Shown: positions 1-8,577, counted from the stretch's first letter. The stretch is 64,000 nt of DNA from Flavisphingomonas formosensis (GCF_009755815.1 NZ_WRPK01000001.1:310001-374000), one strand, 5' to 3'. Made by a program: numbers and translations. Notes: generated by a model not told the origin, from the letters alone.

Positions 1-1
1 G

Positions 2-1729
2 ACCCGGACGATCGTTCCCAGATGGTCGCCGGATGGACGAGCGCTCGCCTATCTGCGCCGGGACAATGGCGTGACCCAGGCATGGGTGGCCAATGCCGAT
101 GGAAGCGGCGCGCGCGCTGTTTCCCATTCAAGCATTGACGTTGATGTGCTTGCCTGGAGCCAGGACGGCGCGCGCCTGCTCTTCGGCAGCCGTCGGGACG
201 GGGCCGCCGCGGACGCGGCGATCGACCGCGAAGGCGAGGCCGGATGGCTTTACGACAGGCGCGTTTCGCCGGAAATCTCGGCACGGCCGCTGACACCGGC
301 GACCGACGAACTGGATGTCGTTGCCGTGGAGGTCCAGTCCGGACGAACCATGGTGGCCGATTCCGTCGATCGTGCCGCGCTTCAGGCGGCCATCGCGCCC
401 GATCTGCCCGCCGACCCCGTGGCGGTCACGGCCGACGGTCGCAGGGCATGGGCCGAGCGTGCCGTTTCGTCGCCCCTGGCGCCCGCAAGACTGAAGGCGA
501 CCGGGCGTAACGGCGAGACGGTGCAGTGCGGCGCCGCCGCATGTGCCGGGGGCATCCTCTCCATCTGGTGGGACGGCGATGCGGTGCTGTTCCTGCGACG
601 CGAGGGCTGGGACAAGGGTGACACCGCGCTCTATCGCTGGTCGATGGACGCACGGGCGCCCGGGACGGTGCTGCGGACCGACGATGTTTTTCACGGCTGC
701 GTGAAGGCGACCACCATGCTGGTCTGCACGCGGGAGAACAGCCTGACACCACGCCGGGTGGTGACGATCGACGTCGTGACCGGCGCGGTTCGCGAGATCT
801 TCAACCCGAACCCCGAATTTGCCGGTATCCGGCTGGGGCAGGTCGTCCGGTTGCGGTGGCGCAACGATCTCGGTCTCGAAGCCTGGGGCGATCTCGTCCT
901 GCCGCCGGACTATCGTGCCGGCACGAAGCTGCCGATGGTCGTCGTCCAGTATCACAGCGATGGTTTCCTGCGCGGCGGGACCGGGGATGACTACCCGATC
1001 TACCTGTTTGCCCAGCGCGGGTTCGCCGTCCTCAGTACCGAGCGCCCGACCTTCTTCGCCGCAGCGTTTCCGAAGCTGAAGACATGGTACGACATCAATG
1101 CCGCCAACCAGAAGAATTGGGGCGAGCGACGCAGCCTCCTGTCTTCTGTCCTGACCGGAGTCAGTCTCGCCGTCGATCGCGGTTTCGCGGATCCCGCGCG
1201 GGTCGGAATCACCGGCCTCAGCGACGGCGCGTCGACCGCGGCTTTCGCGCTGATCAACACGCGCGCCTTTGCCGCTGCCGCCATGAGCACCTGCTGCATG
1301 GAGCCCAACACGACCGCAACCTATGGCGGCATCGCCTGGGCCGACTGGCTGCGTGGCATGGGCTACCCCCCGGCGACCGCCAACGACCGCACCTTCTGGC
1401 GCGAAACGTCGCTTGCCCAGAATGCGGCACGGATCGACACGCCGCTCCTTTTGCAGCTTGCGGACAATGAGTTTCGGCTTGCGCTCGAGGCGTTCGGCGC
1501 GCTGCGCGAGCAGCGCAAGCCGGTGGAAATGTACGTCTATCCCGACGAATATCATGTGAAATGGCAGCCTGTGCATCGCCGGGCCGTTTACGAGCGCAAC
1601 CTCGACTGGTTCTCCTTCTGGTTGCAGCATCACGAGGATTCCGACCCGGCCAAGGCCGCCCAATATACCCGCTGGCGTGCGCTGCGATCGCCCGGTCGGA
1701 GCACGCCGCAACCGCGCCCGACCCGCTAG
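2..1729 (+). CDS. Lasso peptide isopeptidase (S9 prolyl-oligopeptidase-like), 5' truncated
   Basis: The reading frame is open to the left edge, so the N-terminus lies outside the window; 575 residues are visible. The product is an alpha/beta-hydrolase of the prolyl oligopeptidase type. The first visible residues (WSPDGRALAYLRRDNG) read like a propeller strand. The nucleophile elbow GLSDG lies in the C-terminal third, followed by a likely acid Asp in LLLQLADNEF and His in YPDEYHVKW. AtxE-type enzymes of this fold linearise lasso peptides by cutting the macrolactam isopeptide bond. The lasso identity is inferred from the neighbour: the gene converges with the lasso cyclase and their stop codons overlap in CTAG. 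It could instead be an unrelated S9 peptidase, but the context makes that unlikely. Confidence 0.86.
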   Translation, partial: TRTIVPRWSPDGRALAYLRRDNGVTQAWVANADGSGARAVSHSSIDVDVLAWSQDGARLLFGSRRDGAAADAAIDREGEAGWLYDRRVSPEISARPLTPATDELDVVAVEVQSGRTMVADSVDRAALQAAIAPDLPADPVAVTADGRRAWAERAVSSPLAPARLKATGRNGETVQCGAAACAGGILSIWWDGDAVLFLRREGWDKGDTALYRWSMDARAPGTVLRTDDVFHGCVKATTMLVCTRENSLTPRRVVTIDVVTGAVREIFNPNPEFAGIRLGQVVRLRWRNDLGLEAWGDLVLPPDYRAGTKLPMVVVQYHSDGFLRGGTGDDYPIYLFAQRGFAVLSTERPTFFAAAFPKLKTWYDINAANQKNWGERRSLLSSVLTGVSLAVDRGFADPARVGITGLSDGASTAAFALINTRAFAAAAMSTCCMEPNTTATYGGIAWADWLRGMGYPPATANDRTFWRETSLAQNAARIDTPLLLQLADNEFRLALEAFGALREQRKPVEMYVYPDEYHVKWQPVHRRAVYERNLDWFSFWLQHHEDSDPAKAAQYTRWRALRSPGRSTPQPRPTR

Positions 1730-3471
1730 TCCTGCGCGCTGGCCCAGGCCTCGGCATCGACCAGTTCCATGATCCGGACGAAGCGAAGATCACGGACAGG
1801 TCCGGCGATATCCAGCGCGCGCTCGACCGCGTTCACATCGAGGATTCCGAGCACGGCCAACCTTCCACCAAGCAGCATGTCGCGGATGGCCAATCGATTC
1901 CGATCGAAGATGGACGCAACGAAGCTGGTAGGCGTCCCCTTTGAGCGCCGGTGGAATATCTCTGGTGGCAGGACAGGCTTGAACGCCCGTCGCGCCGCCG
2001 CCCTGTCCAGGCCGGGCTCCAGCCACAACCAGCTCGGAACGCGGAGGCAAGCCTCGATCACCGGTTGAGTGATCAGGGGCGAGATCGCATGTGCTGGCGC
2101 CTGGGCGTTGATGGCCTCGGCGAGATTCTGCGCCGGCACGAGCAGCGCGATGTGACTCGCGCGGCCCGGGAGGACATGCCGGGGAGGCATGAGCCAGGGG
2201 TGGGGCGTCCCTTCGGCGATGGCGGCTCTGACTGCCCTGGTCAGGAAAGCCGTCCCCGCCGCCAGCCGTGGTGCCCGCGAGCGGAACCACGCACGATAAG
2301 CGGCCTTGCGCGCGAGCGCGAACATGCTCGTCTGGCCAAGGTCGCCGAGCGTTCGCGTCGCGGCCCAGAAGCGTCGATCGAAGCCGCCTGCGATCAGGCA
2401 GTCCGCCAGGATTGTGACGGTGCGCACGGCAAAGAAGACATTGTCGCCACCGCCACCGTCGAGAATGGCCTGGGCACCCTCCTCGTTGGCGACCTCCATC
2501 GCCACGCTGTCCTGCGCCTGGGTAAAGCAGCGATGGACGGGATAGGGCATGTGCGCGGCGCCGGATCGCCGCACATCGATCCGCTCCAATTCGAACCGTC
2601 GCGTCAGCAGCCCGGCACCGACGGAGTCAGCCACCAGGCCGGCATAATGCCGCTCGTCGCTGGCGGGGTCGTCGCCGACAAGATTGAGGCAGACAAAGTC
2701 CGCACCGATACGTGCCAGGCTTGCCGCCACGATCGCAGAATCCAGGCCACCCGACAGCAGGAGCAGTGTGCGGTCCCGGCAGGCGGCCCGCGCGCGGACC
2801 CCGAGGTGGACCGCGTTCCTGATCGCCCGCGCCGCTTCGTCGGGATCGTCGATCATCCGTTCATCCGCGGCGAATGCCCAAGGCGACCACAAGGTCTCGC
2901 AGCGCATGCCGGCCGCCGAGACGGTAAGCCGGTCTCCGCCGCGAAGCTCACCGACGCCATCGATGCAGGTTTCCCCCGACCGCCACTCCGGATAGGCGAT
3001 ATGGCGCGCCAGGGCCGGCATGCTGATGCGCCGCGCCCGACCGGACGCGGCGAGGAGCAATGCAAGATCGGATGCGACGATCAGCATGTCGCCGGACCGC
3101 GCATAATAGCATCCCACGTCGCCAAGCGGCGCGCGTACGATGCTCACCTCGCTGTCGCCGACGATGAACGCGACATAGGCACCCCAATATCGTTCGACGA
3201 GGGCCAGCCCGCGCGACTGCCGGATGCCGGTCCACTCGGTTTCCGTGAGCGCATGCGCGGGTTGCGTGTTGCCGCGGCCGAAGAGCTCGCCGACGACCGC
3301 CTCTCCGGCTGTGTCGGGACCAGCTATTCCAAAGTTGCTCAAGACCGTGAGACGGTCGCCGCGGACCAGAACCGGCAGCGGCTCGGCGGTCGCTGTCGCA
3401 CTGTCCGGCCGTTCGACCACCCCCGCGTCCGGCCCAGCGAGGCGAATGACGGCGAGGAAGCGCGCGCGCAT
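1726..3471 (-). CDS. Lasso peptide macrolactam cyclase (asparagine synthetase-like C protein)
   Basis: 581 residues with asparagine synthetase B architecture. An N-terminal glutaminase-like half lacks the catalytic N-terminal Cys (it starts MRARFLAV), and an ATP-pyrophosphatase half has the PP-loop SGGLDS at about residues 240-245 and a later DGGGGDNVFF loop. In lasso clusters this enzyme adenylates the side-chain carboxylate of core Asp/Glu and closes the ring onto the N-terminal amine. The loss of the glutaminase Cys fits that role, because no ammonia is needed. The start at 3471 abuts the stop of the B gene, so the two are translationally coupled. The gene ends tail-to-tail with the isopeptidase gene. 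Confidence 0.9.
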   Translation of the reverse strand: MRARFLAVIRLAGPDAGVVERPDSATATAEPLPVLVRGDRLTVLSNFGIAGPDTAGEAVVGELFGRGNTQPAHALTETEWTGIRQSRGLALVERYWGAYVAFIVGDSEVSIVRAPLGDVGCYYARSGDMLIVASDLALLLAASGRARRISMPALARHIAYPEWRSGETCIDGVGELRGGDRLTVSAAGMRCETLWSPWAFAADERMIDDPDEAARAIRNAVHLGVRARAACRDRTLLLLSGGLDSAIVAASLARIGADFVCLNLVGDDPASDERHYAGLVADSVGAGLLTRRFELERIDVRRSGAAHMPYPVHRCFTQAQDSVAMEVANEEGAQAILDGGGGDNVFFAVRTVTILADCLIAGGFDRRFWAATRTLGDLGQTSMFALARKAAYRAWFRSRAPRLAAGTAFLTRAVRAAIAEGTPHPWLMPPRHVLPGRASHIALLVPAQNLAEAINAQAPAHAISPLITQPVIEACLRVPSWLWLEPGLDRAAARRAFKPVLPPEIFHRRSKGTPTSFVASIFDRNRLAIRDMLLGGRLAVLGILDVNAVERALDIAGPVRDLRFVRIMELVDAEAWASAQD

Positions 3472-4139
3472 CAGATCACGAGGATCGGCGTGAACGTACG
3501 AACCATGTCGAAGCGGTCGTTGACCAGGCGGTTCTCATACTGAACCCAGCAATGGGCATTGAACGGACCGAGCCGCACGCCCAGCACGACGTCCGGCCCG
3601 AGCCCGCGCGCCAGCATGTCGTGGGCGATGGCGATCGACTGGCCGAGGCAGTTATCGAGTATCGTCGCGACCCCGGTTGCCCGACCGAAGCCGGCCATTG
3701 TCCGGCAGAGCAGCATGTCCGGGTTGCCCCTAACCGGCTCCAGGCGCGCCTTCATCACGCTGATCGAGGTCAGGGTGCGCGCCAGCCCGGCGATCTTCAG
3801 GCGCAGTTGGACCGCCGTAAGACGACCCAGGGCTCCGACCGCTTGCCGCAAGCTTCCGCGCGGCAGCGGCTGGTCGAGCACGCTCTCCTCCGGAAGCGGT
3901 GGGAGCGTGCATGGCCTGAGCGGAACGGGCGTCGGCGCCTCGACGAGCATGCCACGCGAGATGAGCGCATCGAGCGCATCCTTGCGGTCAGCGACCCTCC
4001 CGCCGGTCCCGACGAGCCCGAGAAAGCATTCCTCGGCGCGTGCCGACAGGCAGAAATAGCGATCAGCGATCACGTCCAGGAATAGCAGGCGCCCATCGAC
4101 GCAGCAGAAGGAAATGCCGGTGCGAAGGGCGAGGTGCAT
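3471..4139 (-). CDS. Lasso peptide leader peptidase with fused recognition domain (B1-B2 type)
   Basis: 222 residues from ATG 4139. Residues 1-60 (FCCVDGRLLFLDVIADRYFCL) resemble the PqqD-like leader-recognition element; residues about 95-222 form the transglutaminase-like B2 protease. The Cys-His-Asp triad can be read as C164 in LDNCLGQS, H196 in FNAHCWVQ and D208 in VNDRF. It would bind the precursor leader and cut it off before cyclisation. The frame is open upstream to an ATG at 4238, but that start would overlap the whole end of the precursor gene. ATG 4139, 55 bases after the precursor stop, is preferred. The stop overlaps the cyclase start. Confidence 0.87.
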   Translation of the reverse strand: MHLALRTGISFCCVDGRLLFLDVIADRYFCLSARAEECFLGLVGTGGRVADRKDALDALISRGMLVEAPTPVPLRPCTLPPLPEESVLDQPLPRGSLRQAVGALGRLTAVQLRLKIAGLARTLTSISVMKARLEPVRGNPDMLLCRTMAGFGRATGVATILDNCLGQSIAIAHDMLARGLGPDVVLGVRLGPFNAHCWVQYENRLVNDRFDMVRTFTPILVI

Positions 4140-4194
4140 GGCTGGATCTTGCAGATCGACGCGCGGCCCCGGACGGGACCGCGCGCCGACAGGG

Positions 4195-4314
4195 TCAGTC
4201 GTCAGCGATGCCGAACGGCTGCTGGCCGTTCTTGGCATCGATGACCAAGCCTGCGCCGCCCTTGGTCTCGACGCTCGCGGTGCCGAGTTCGATCACGTCG
4301 TCTTCGCGTTCCAT
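4195..4314 (-). CDS. Lasso peptide precursor
   Basis: A 39-residue gene. The leader MEREDDVIELGTASVETK ends with Thr at -2, the usual mark of lasso leaders. The predicted core then starts GGAGLVID and ends QQPFGIADD, 21 residues in all. Core Gly1 and Asp8 would give an eight-membered macrolactam ring; the rest (AKNGQQPFGIADD) would form loop and tail. A good Shine-Dalgarno, AGAAGGAG, lies at 4321-4328. The gene sits directly upstream of the B and C genes on the same strand. As recalled, its C-terminus resembles sphingonodin-type peptides (FG-hydrophobic-x-DD). Cleavage and ring position are inferred from family rules. Confidence 0.88.
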   Translation of the reverse strand: MEREDDVIELGTASVETKGGAGLVIDAKNGQQPFGIADD

Positions 4315-4435
4315 GATGCACTCCTTCTGTCATGCTGCGAAATGCAGCCATGGCAGTCTATGGAGCGCGGCCGGCTATCCGAACTTTATACGGATTCTAT
4401 ATCGAGTTTGTTTGACGCACCGGGGCGGTCGCCGT
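4315..4435 (-). promoter_or_regulatory. Leader/promoter region of the lasso operon
   Basis: This 121-base gap lies between the GntR gene stop and the lasso precursor start. On the minus strand it holds AT-rich stretches (GATATAGAAT and GTATAAAG near 4385-4400) that could be a -10 element, in otherwise GC-rich DNA, and the precursor Shine-Dalgarno near the end. No clear -35 element or rho-independent terminator is visible, so read-through from the upstream QS genes is possible. Confidence 0.35.
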
Positions 4436-5047
4436 TCAGCCGGCGCGGTACACGGCGCGCACGATATCGGCTGCGGCGCGGCGGCGGCGGCGATGATAGG
4501 ACGCGCTGATGCGGCGGAGCGTGTCGCGCGCGCCCGCGGCTACTGCCGATGCCACTGCGGCGAGTTCGTCATCCACCTGGTCGAGCACCTGCGGCTCGAC
4601 GGTCCGGATCGCGTGCAGACGTGCGTTGAGACGATCAACAGCGCGTTGGTGCTCGCCGTTTGGCGAACGCCGGGCGATGGACAGAAATATCGCTGCGGTG
4701 CGTTCGGCGATCGATCGATCGTCCTGGCCGCTGCCTTGCGCGATGGCCGCAGCATCGGGGCCCGGCCATCCACGGGTGGCGAGCGCCAGCAGCTGCGCGG
4801 ACCAGTCATAGAGGTCCTTCAGCGCCGGCTCGTCGAGCGCGGGAATGTGGAAGCCGCCGCTGGTACGGGTCTCGACCAGTCCTTCCCCGGTCAGCAAGTG
4901 GAGCGCATCGCGTACCGGTGTCACGCTGGACGACAGCGGTGCGGCGAGCACCGCCGGGTCGAGCCGGTCGCCCGGCCGGAATTCGCGGCTCATGATCCGG
5001 CGTTTCAGCGCTTCATGGACGCGTTCGGCGGTTGCACCCGAGTTCAC
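4436..5047 (-). CDS. GntR-family (FadR-like) transcriptional regulator
   Basis: 203 residues from GTG 5047. The start overlaps the dioxygenase stop in GTGA, which decides this start over longer frames. Residues about 5-70 are a GntR winged helix (ERVHEALKRRIMSREFRPGDRLDPAVLAAPLSSSVTPVRDALHLLTGEGLVETRTSGGFHIP). The remainder is helical and Arg-rich at the C-terminus, short for a full FCD effector domain. It is the last gene of the luxR-luxI-dioxygenase series and immediately precedes the lasso operon, so either set is a plausible target. The effector cannot be predicted. Confidence 0.82.
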   Translation of the reverse strand: MNSGATAERVHEALKRRIMSREFRPGDRLDPAVLAAPLSSSVTPVRDALHLLTGEGLVETRTSGGFHIPALDEPALKDLYDWSAQLLALATRGWPGPDAAAIAQGSGQDDRSIAERTAAIFLSIARRSPNGEHQRAVDRLNARLHAIRTVEPQVLDQVDDELAAVASAVAAGARDTLRRISASYHRRRRRAAADIVRAVYRAG

Positions 5048-5925
5048 GACACCGCTCGCCGTTCTTGTTCGTAAGCATCGACTATTGCCTGCTGGTCCGG
5101 GCGGAGCGCGTCGATCGCGCCGAGCGGGAGGTCCGCTCCGTTGCCGAGCAGCACCGACGGGCACTGGCCTTCAAAATTGCCGAGATTGGGACGATGCTGG
5201 CAGTAGCCGACCAGCGCGGCGAGCTCCGGGGCAAAATGGCGCGCGACGTCTGGGGGATAAGCGAGCCACTGGTTCTCATAGGGCTTGAGCCAGCCGAGCG
5301 AATAGCCGACGACCAGACCACGCCGCACCGCGCCCGTCCGATTGGTGCCGGCACCATGCAGCGTTGAGCCGAGGAAAATGAGCGCTGCGCCCGGCGCCAT
5401 CTCGACCGCGAGGGGCGACTCGACCGGCTCGGGCTTGAGCGCGCTGGAGCCGTGGCTCCGTGGCCACACCATTGTCGCGCCATTGTCGTTCGTGAAGGGC
5501 GTCAGCGGCCACATAACGTTGACGAGATACTCGATCTCGCCAACCGGCCCCCGCCACATATCCTGGTCGCGGTGGGGAAGCTGCGCCGGAGCACCGGGAT
5601 GCACGGCGATCGCCTGGGTGGTGTTGAGCTGGAGGCGATCGCACCAGGGCGACAGCACCCCTTCGACTATGCCGAGTATCAGGCGGTGCTGGACCAGCGC
5701 CGCCGTGTGGGGCGAACGGAGGAGAAGCCGGCCGAACCGCTTGGTCGTCGTGCCGTAGAAGCCGCCTTGGCCGAACGGGGTGCGGTCGAAGTCGCCCGCG
5801 AGGTCGTTGTCGAGCGCACCGATTGTCGCCAGCGGCAGCGCGCCCGGGATAATGCAATAGCCATCGGCAAGGAGGTCGGCGGCGTGGCGCGCGATCTCGC
5901 CGGATAGGTCGGGTGTGTCGGTCAT
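5044..5925 (-). CDS. Phytanoyl-CoA dioxygenase (PhyH) family Fe(II)/2-oxoglutarate oxygenase
   Basis: 293 residues from ATG 5925, which has a G-rich Shine-Dalgarno; GTG 5946, overlapping the luxI stop, is the alternative. The facial triad is visible: H118 and D120 in LPHRDQDMW and H190 in GSTLHGAGTNRTG. An Arg after it (AVRRGLVVGYS) could hold 2-oxoglutarate. The family hydroxylates small molecules or acyl chains; the substrate here is unknown. The gene is coupled to luxI upstream and the GntR gene downstream. A PhyH gene next to luxI is a recurring arrangement in sphingomonads, which suggests a quorum-controlled hydroxylation step. Confidence 0.87.
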   Translation of the reverse strand: MTDTPDLSGEIARHAADLLADGYCIIPGALPLATIGALDNDLAGDFDRTPFGQGGFYGTTTKRFGRLLLRSPHTAALVQHRLILGIVEGVLSPWCDRLQLNTTQAIAVHPGAPAQLPHRDQDMWRGPVGEIEYLVNVMWPLTPFTNDNGATMVWPRSHGSSALKPEPVESPLAVEMAPGAALIFLGSTLHGAGTNRTGAVRRGLVVGYSLGWLKPYENQWLAYPPDVARHFAPELAALVGYCQHRPNLGNFEGQCPSVLLGNGADLPLGAIDALRPDQQAIVDAYEQERRAVS

Positions 5926-5942
5926 GTTCCGTCCCCCCCGCG

Positions 5943-6557
5943 TCACGCCGCGACGCGTCGGTCGACGCGCAGCGCGGCTGCCGTGGCACGTCCGGACTCG
6001 AGGAGGCTCGGCGTTTCCGGGGTGATTTCGATGCGGAGCGCCGCCAGCATCGTGCCATCGATGACGCGCGGCAGCCCGAGCGGCATGCAGCGCCAGCCAA
6101 AGGCGAGGATCTGCTGGAACCAGCCCGTCTCCGCGATCGCGCTATAGGCGGTGATCCCCGTCGCCAGCGCATGATCGACCAGCGCGGTTACCAGCATGTC
6201 GCGCACCTGGCGGCGCTCGCGCGCGCTCAGCCCGCGATCGAGGCAGAAGCGCGTGATCTCGAAGATGTCGGCGGACCGCGGCGGCGCCTCGTCGCACAGT
6301 TCTGCATAGAGGCTGTCGAGGATATGCGGCCGCGTCGTCGGCAGGAGCCGGGCCGATCCGAGATGGGTGCCGTCGGGGTCGGCGAGGATCAGATAGGTTG
6401 CGTGGACATCGTCGAACTGGTCGATCTCATAGCGGCCATCAAGGACCGGTACGTCCCACTTTAGCAGATCGACGAAGACCGACTTGCGGGCGGCGAACAT
6501 CGAACGCAGGACCGCGCCTGATGCCGACTGCGCGGCGGATTGAACAATATGCAGCAT
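5943..6557 (-). CDS. luxI: Acyl-homoserine-lactone synthase (LuxI family)
   Basis: 204 residues from ATG 6557. The Shine-Dalgarno AAGGAG at 6566-6571 chooses this start over the longer frame. Conserved LuxI features are present: R24, F28 and W34 in AARKSVFVDLLKW, the acidic cluster YEIDQFDD, LGSARLLPTTRPHIL, and FEITRFCLD. The enzyme makes an N-acyl-L-homoserine lactone from S-adenosylmethionine and an acyl donor; chain length cannot be read. It lies 56 bases downstream of the luxR gene on the same strand and is coupled to the PhyH gene. Confidence 0.92.
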   Translation of the reverse strand: MLHIVQSAAQSASGAVLRSMFAARKSVFVDLLKWDVPVLDGRYEIDQFDDVHATYLILADPDGTHLGSARLLPTTRPHILDSLYAELCDEAPPRSADIFEITRFCLDRGLSARERRQVRDMLVTALVDHALATGITAYSAIAETGWFQQILAFGWRCMPLGLPRVIDGTMLAALRIEITPETPSLLESGRATAAALRVDRRVAA

Positions 6558-6613
6558 GTGACTGGCTCCTTGACCGTGATCGGCCAAGGGTCGCCCTGCT
6601 GCGGGTCAGCCCG

Positions 6614-7387
6614 CTATTCCGGAAAAGGGTAATATCGGCTGCGAAAGATATCGGAGAAGGTCAGCGTTCCGTCAAAAAGCGTCAGGATCACCAGATATGT
6701 CCGCTTGTTCACGCCGTAGCGCTCGCAGGCCTGCTTGATATGCCGGGCGATCGTCTCCTCGCCGACACCGAGGATCAGGCTGATTTCCCAGTCGCTCTTG
6801 CCCCGCGCGACCCAGAGTACGCAGTCGCGCTGGCGGTCCGTGAGGACCGGCCGCGGCGGCATCTGCAGCCCTCCGCGCATCACCCAGAGCCGCCGCGCGC
6901 CCTCGAACGCGAACATTCCCGCGAGCTGCGCCATCGGCAGCATCTCGTGCGGCATCGGCCGGCCCGCCTCGTTCGCGAACGAGCAGGAGCCGCGCGCCTC
7001 GCCGGGCACATGCGCCGGCACCGTGAAACCGTCGCCGATACCCTGGTCGCGGCCCAGCGACAGCACGCGGTGGTCTTCGCGGGTCATCGGGATCATCTCG
7101 GACATCCGCGACCACGGGAAACCCAGGCTGGTCATATGGCTCGCGCGGTGGACCGGATCGGAGACGCCGAGCGCATTGCGGTCATAATAATCGGCCCAGC
7201 GCGCCGGATAATTGTGGAGGCGAATGGCGCTGCCGCTCGCCGCGACAATGTCGACATGATGCGTCAGCGCGAAATATTGGAAGCCCAACTGAGCAGTCAC
7301 CGCCGCCATTGCGGTGGTGAGATCGTCCGCGCTCGCCGCGGCCTCGACAACGCGCATAAATTGCGTCGCCATGCTGTGCATGCCCAT
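6614..7387 (-). CDS. luxR: LuxR-family autoinducer-binding transcriptional regulator
   Basis: 257 residues; in-frame ATGs at 7381 and 7372 are alternative starts. The N-terminal autoinducer-binding domain has the signature W-x3-Y and D-P pair in YPARWADYYDRNALGVSDPVH. The C-terminal LuxR helix-turn-helix starts at LTDRQRDCVLWVARGKSDWEI and runs through ETIARHIKQACERYGVNKRT. It is the cognate receptor of the adjacent luxI by position. An 18-base inverted repeat 35 bases upstream of the start may be its own operator. A small GC hairpin (6601-6614) overlaps its stop. Confidence 0.92.
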   Translation of the reverse strand: MGMHSMATQFMRVVEAAASADDLTTAMAAVTAQLGFQYFALTHHVDIVAASGSAIRLHNYPARWADYYDRNALGVSDPVHRASHMTSLGFPWSRMSEMIPMTREDHRVLSLGRDQGIGDGFTVPAHVPGEARGSCSFANEAGRPMPHEMLPMAQLAGMFAFEGARRLWVMRGGLQMPPRPVLTDRQRDCVLWVARGKSDWEISLILGVGEETIARHIKQACERYGVNKRTYLVILTLFDGTLTFSDIFRSRYYPFPE

Positions 7388-7421
7388 GGGGCCGCTTCAC
7401 GATCGCCGGCGATGTCTCAAG

Positions 7422-7439
7422 TCACCGCAATTCCGGTGA
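7422..7439. promoter_or_regulatory. Candidate lux-box-like inverted repeat
   Basis: TCACCG-CAATTC-CGGTGA is a perfect 6-6-6 inverted repeat ending 35 bases upstream of the luxR start. Its size and dyad symmetry resemble LuxR-type operators, although the bases differ from the canonical lux box. The assignment is by position only. Confidence 0.4.
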
Positions 7440-7644
7440 TCGCCCTTTCCCGACACTTCGGGCCGGACTCTGGTGTCTCACGTCAGTGTCCGACGGCTCC
7501 AGTAATAAAACTGTCATATCACGGAGGCTTTTCGCGAAAAAGCGCGACTCAACTCGATCCGGGACCGCCAAGTCGCAAATTGACCGTTGCATCCATTTTG
7601 GTTGTTCTTGATCGCCGCCCCGATTGCTTTGCCAGGGGTGGCCG

Positions 7645-8434
7645 ATGAGCGTGCCAACTGGCGAGCAACCCTCGCCGGACTGGCGCGACGCGGCGGGGTA
7701 TGCGCGACTGCGCGGAATCGATCGCGCCGGATTGATGTGGGAATGGGTGCGCCGCGATCCCGACTATATTGCCTGGCATGTGCGGGCCAGCAGCGTCACC
7801 CGTGGCGTCCGTCCCGAACCGCTTGCATGGGGGCTTCACTTTCGCCGAGAATCCGAGCCGCGCTGCGCCCGAGGCCCGGATCATCTGGCATGTCGATTTC
7901 GATCCGGCAACGATTTCCGTCGCCGCCATTCCCGCGGATCGGGCGGATCCCGACAGCCTGGATCTTGACCTCATCGCGCCCTGGCTCGCCATCGCGATCG
8001 ACGCGGACGAACGCGAACATGCCGTCCTTTCCGATGGCTGGCATCACATCCGTTTCGATGTCGAGGAAGGCCGCCTGTCGGGACAGCAAGCCGTCCTGCT
8101 GCACTTCAGATTGCGGGGCATAGTGTCTTCGGAGCGGAAATTGCTGCCGCTGCGCCGACTCCTCGACCTGTCTCGCAGGCGACGGTTCGCGCGCTCATTG
8201 TTTCCGCCCGATCCCCAGATCGCGCGCCTTATCGATATGCTCCGCGTCCATGATGCGCTCAGGGAAGGTGCCAGCCAGCGCGAAATTGGAGCCGCTCTGT
8301 TCGGCGATGAGCGGATTGCACGAGAGTGGAACGCTGCGTCCGATTCACTTCGCTCGCGGGTCCGTCGCCTGGCGCGCGAGGCCGGCGTTATGGCAGTGGG
8401 CGGGTATCGCTCATTGCTCGGCAAATCACGATAA
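7645..8434 (+). pseudogene. DUF2285-type regulator with DUF6499-like N-terminus, frameshifted
   Basis: The N-terminal part reads from ATG 7645 (Shine-Dalgarno AGGGG) as PDWRDAAGYARLRGIDRAGLMWEWVRRDPDYIAWH, the usual start of this family. The frame then changes at the TTT at 7840-7842. The continuation AENPSRAAPEARIIWHVDFDP to RSLLGKSR is in the next frame. Removing one T restores PLAWGLHFAENPSR. The C-terminal part (RLIDMLRVHDALREGASQREIGAALFG) is the DUF2285 helix-turn-helix-like domain. Such genes usually mark conjugative elements. It is either a pseudogene or a one-base sequence error. Confidence 0.72.
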
Positions 8435-8577
8435 CGAGTTCGCTTGTATGTCCGCGGCGCTAAAGACGCTCTCGGATACTCGGGCCAGATCCAAAGACGG
8501 GCCGACTCGCCTACCGTTCGCTGCCAATTGCGATGGCTTAACGATGGCGGGGCGCATCGTTCGATTACGTTCTAATT

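Noticed and set aside
128-1711. Long open frame on the strand opposite the isopeptidase
   Set aside because: It has no recognisable domain and low-complexity Arg/Gly/His composition, and the frame on the plus strand shows catalytic motifs. It is a GC-driven shadow.
4140-4238. Longer N-terminus for the lasso B protein from ATG 4238
   Set aside because: It would overlap the end of the precursor gene and adds a low-complexity stretch before the recognition domain; ATG 4139 fits better.
6601-6614. Small hairpin at the luxR stop as a terminator
   Set aside because: Only a 5-base stem with no U-tract; too weak to call.
7481-7520. A fourth GTCAG operator near 7483
   Set aside because: The second half-site is GACGG rather than CGTCAG at the required spacing, so it does not match the motif.
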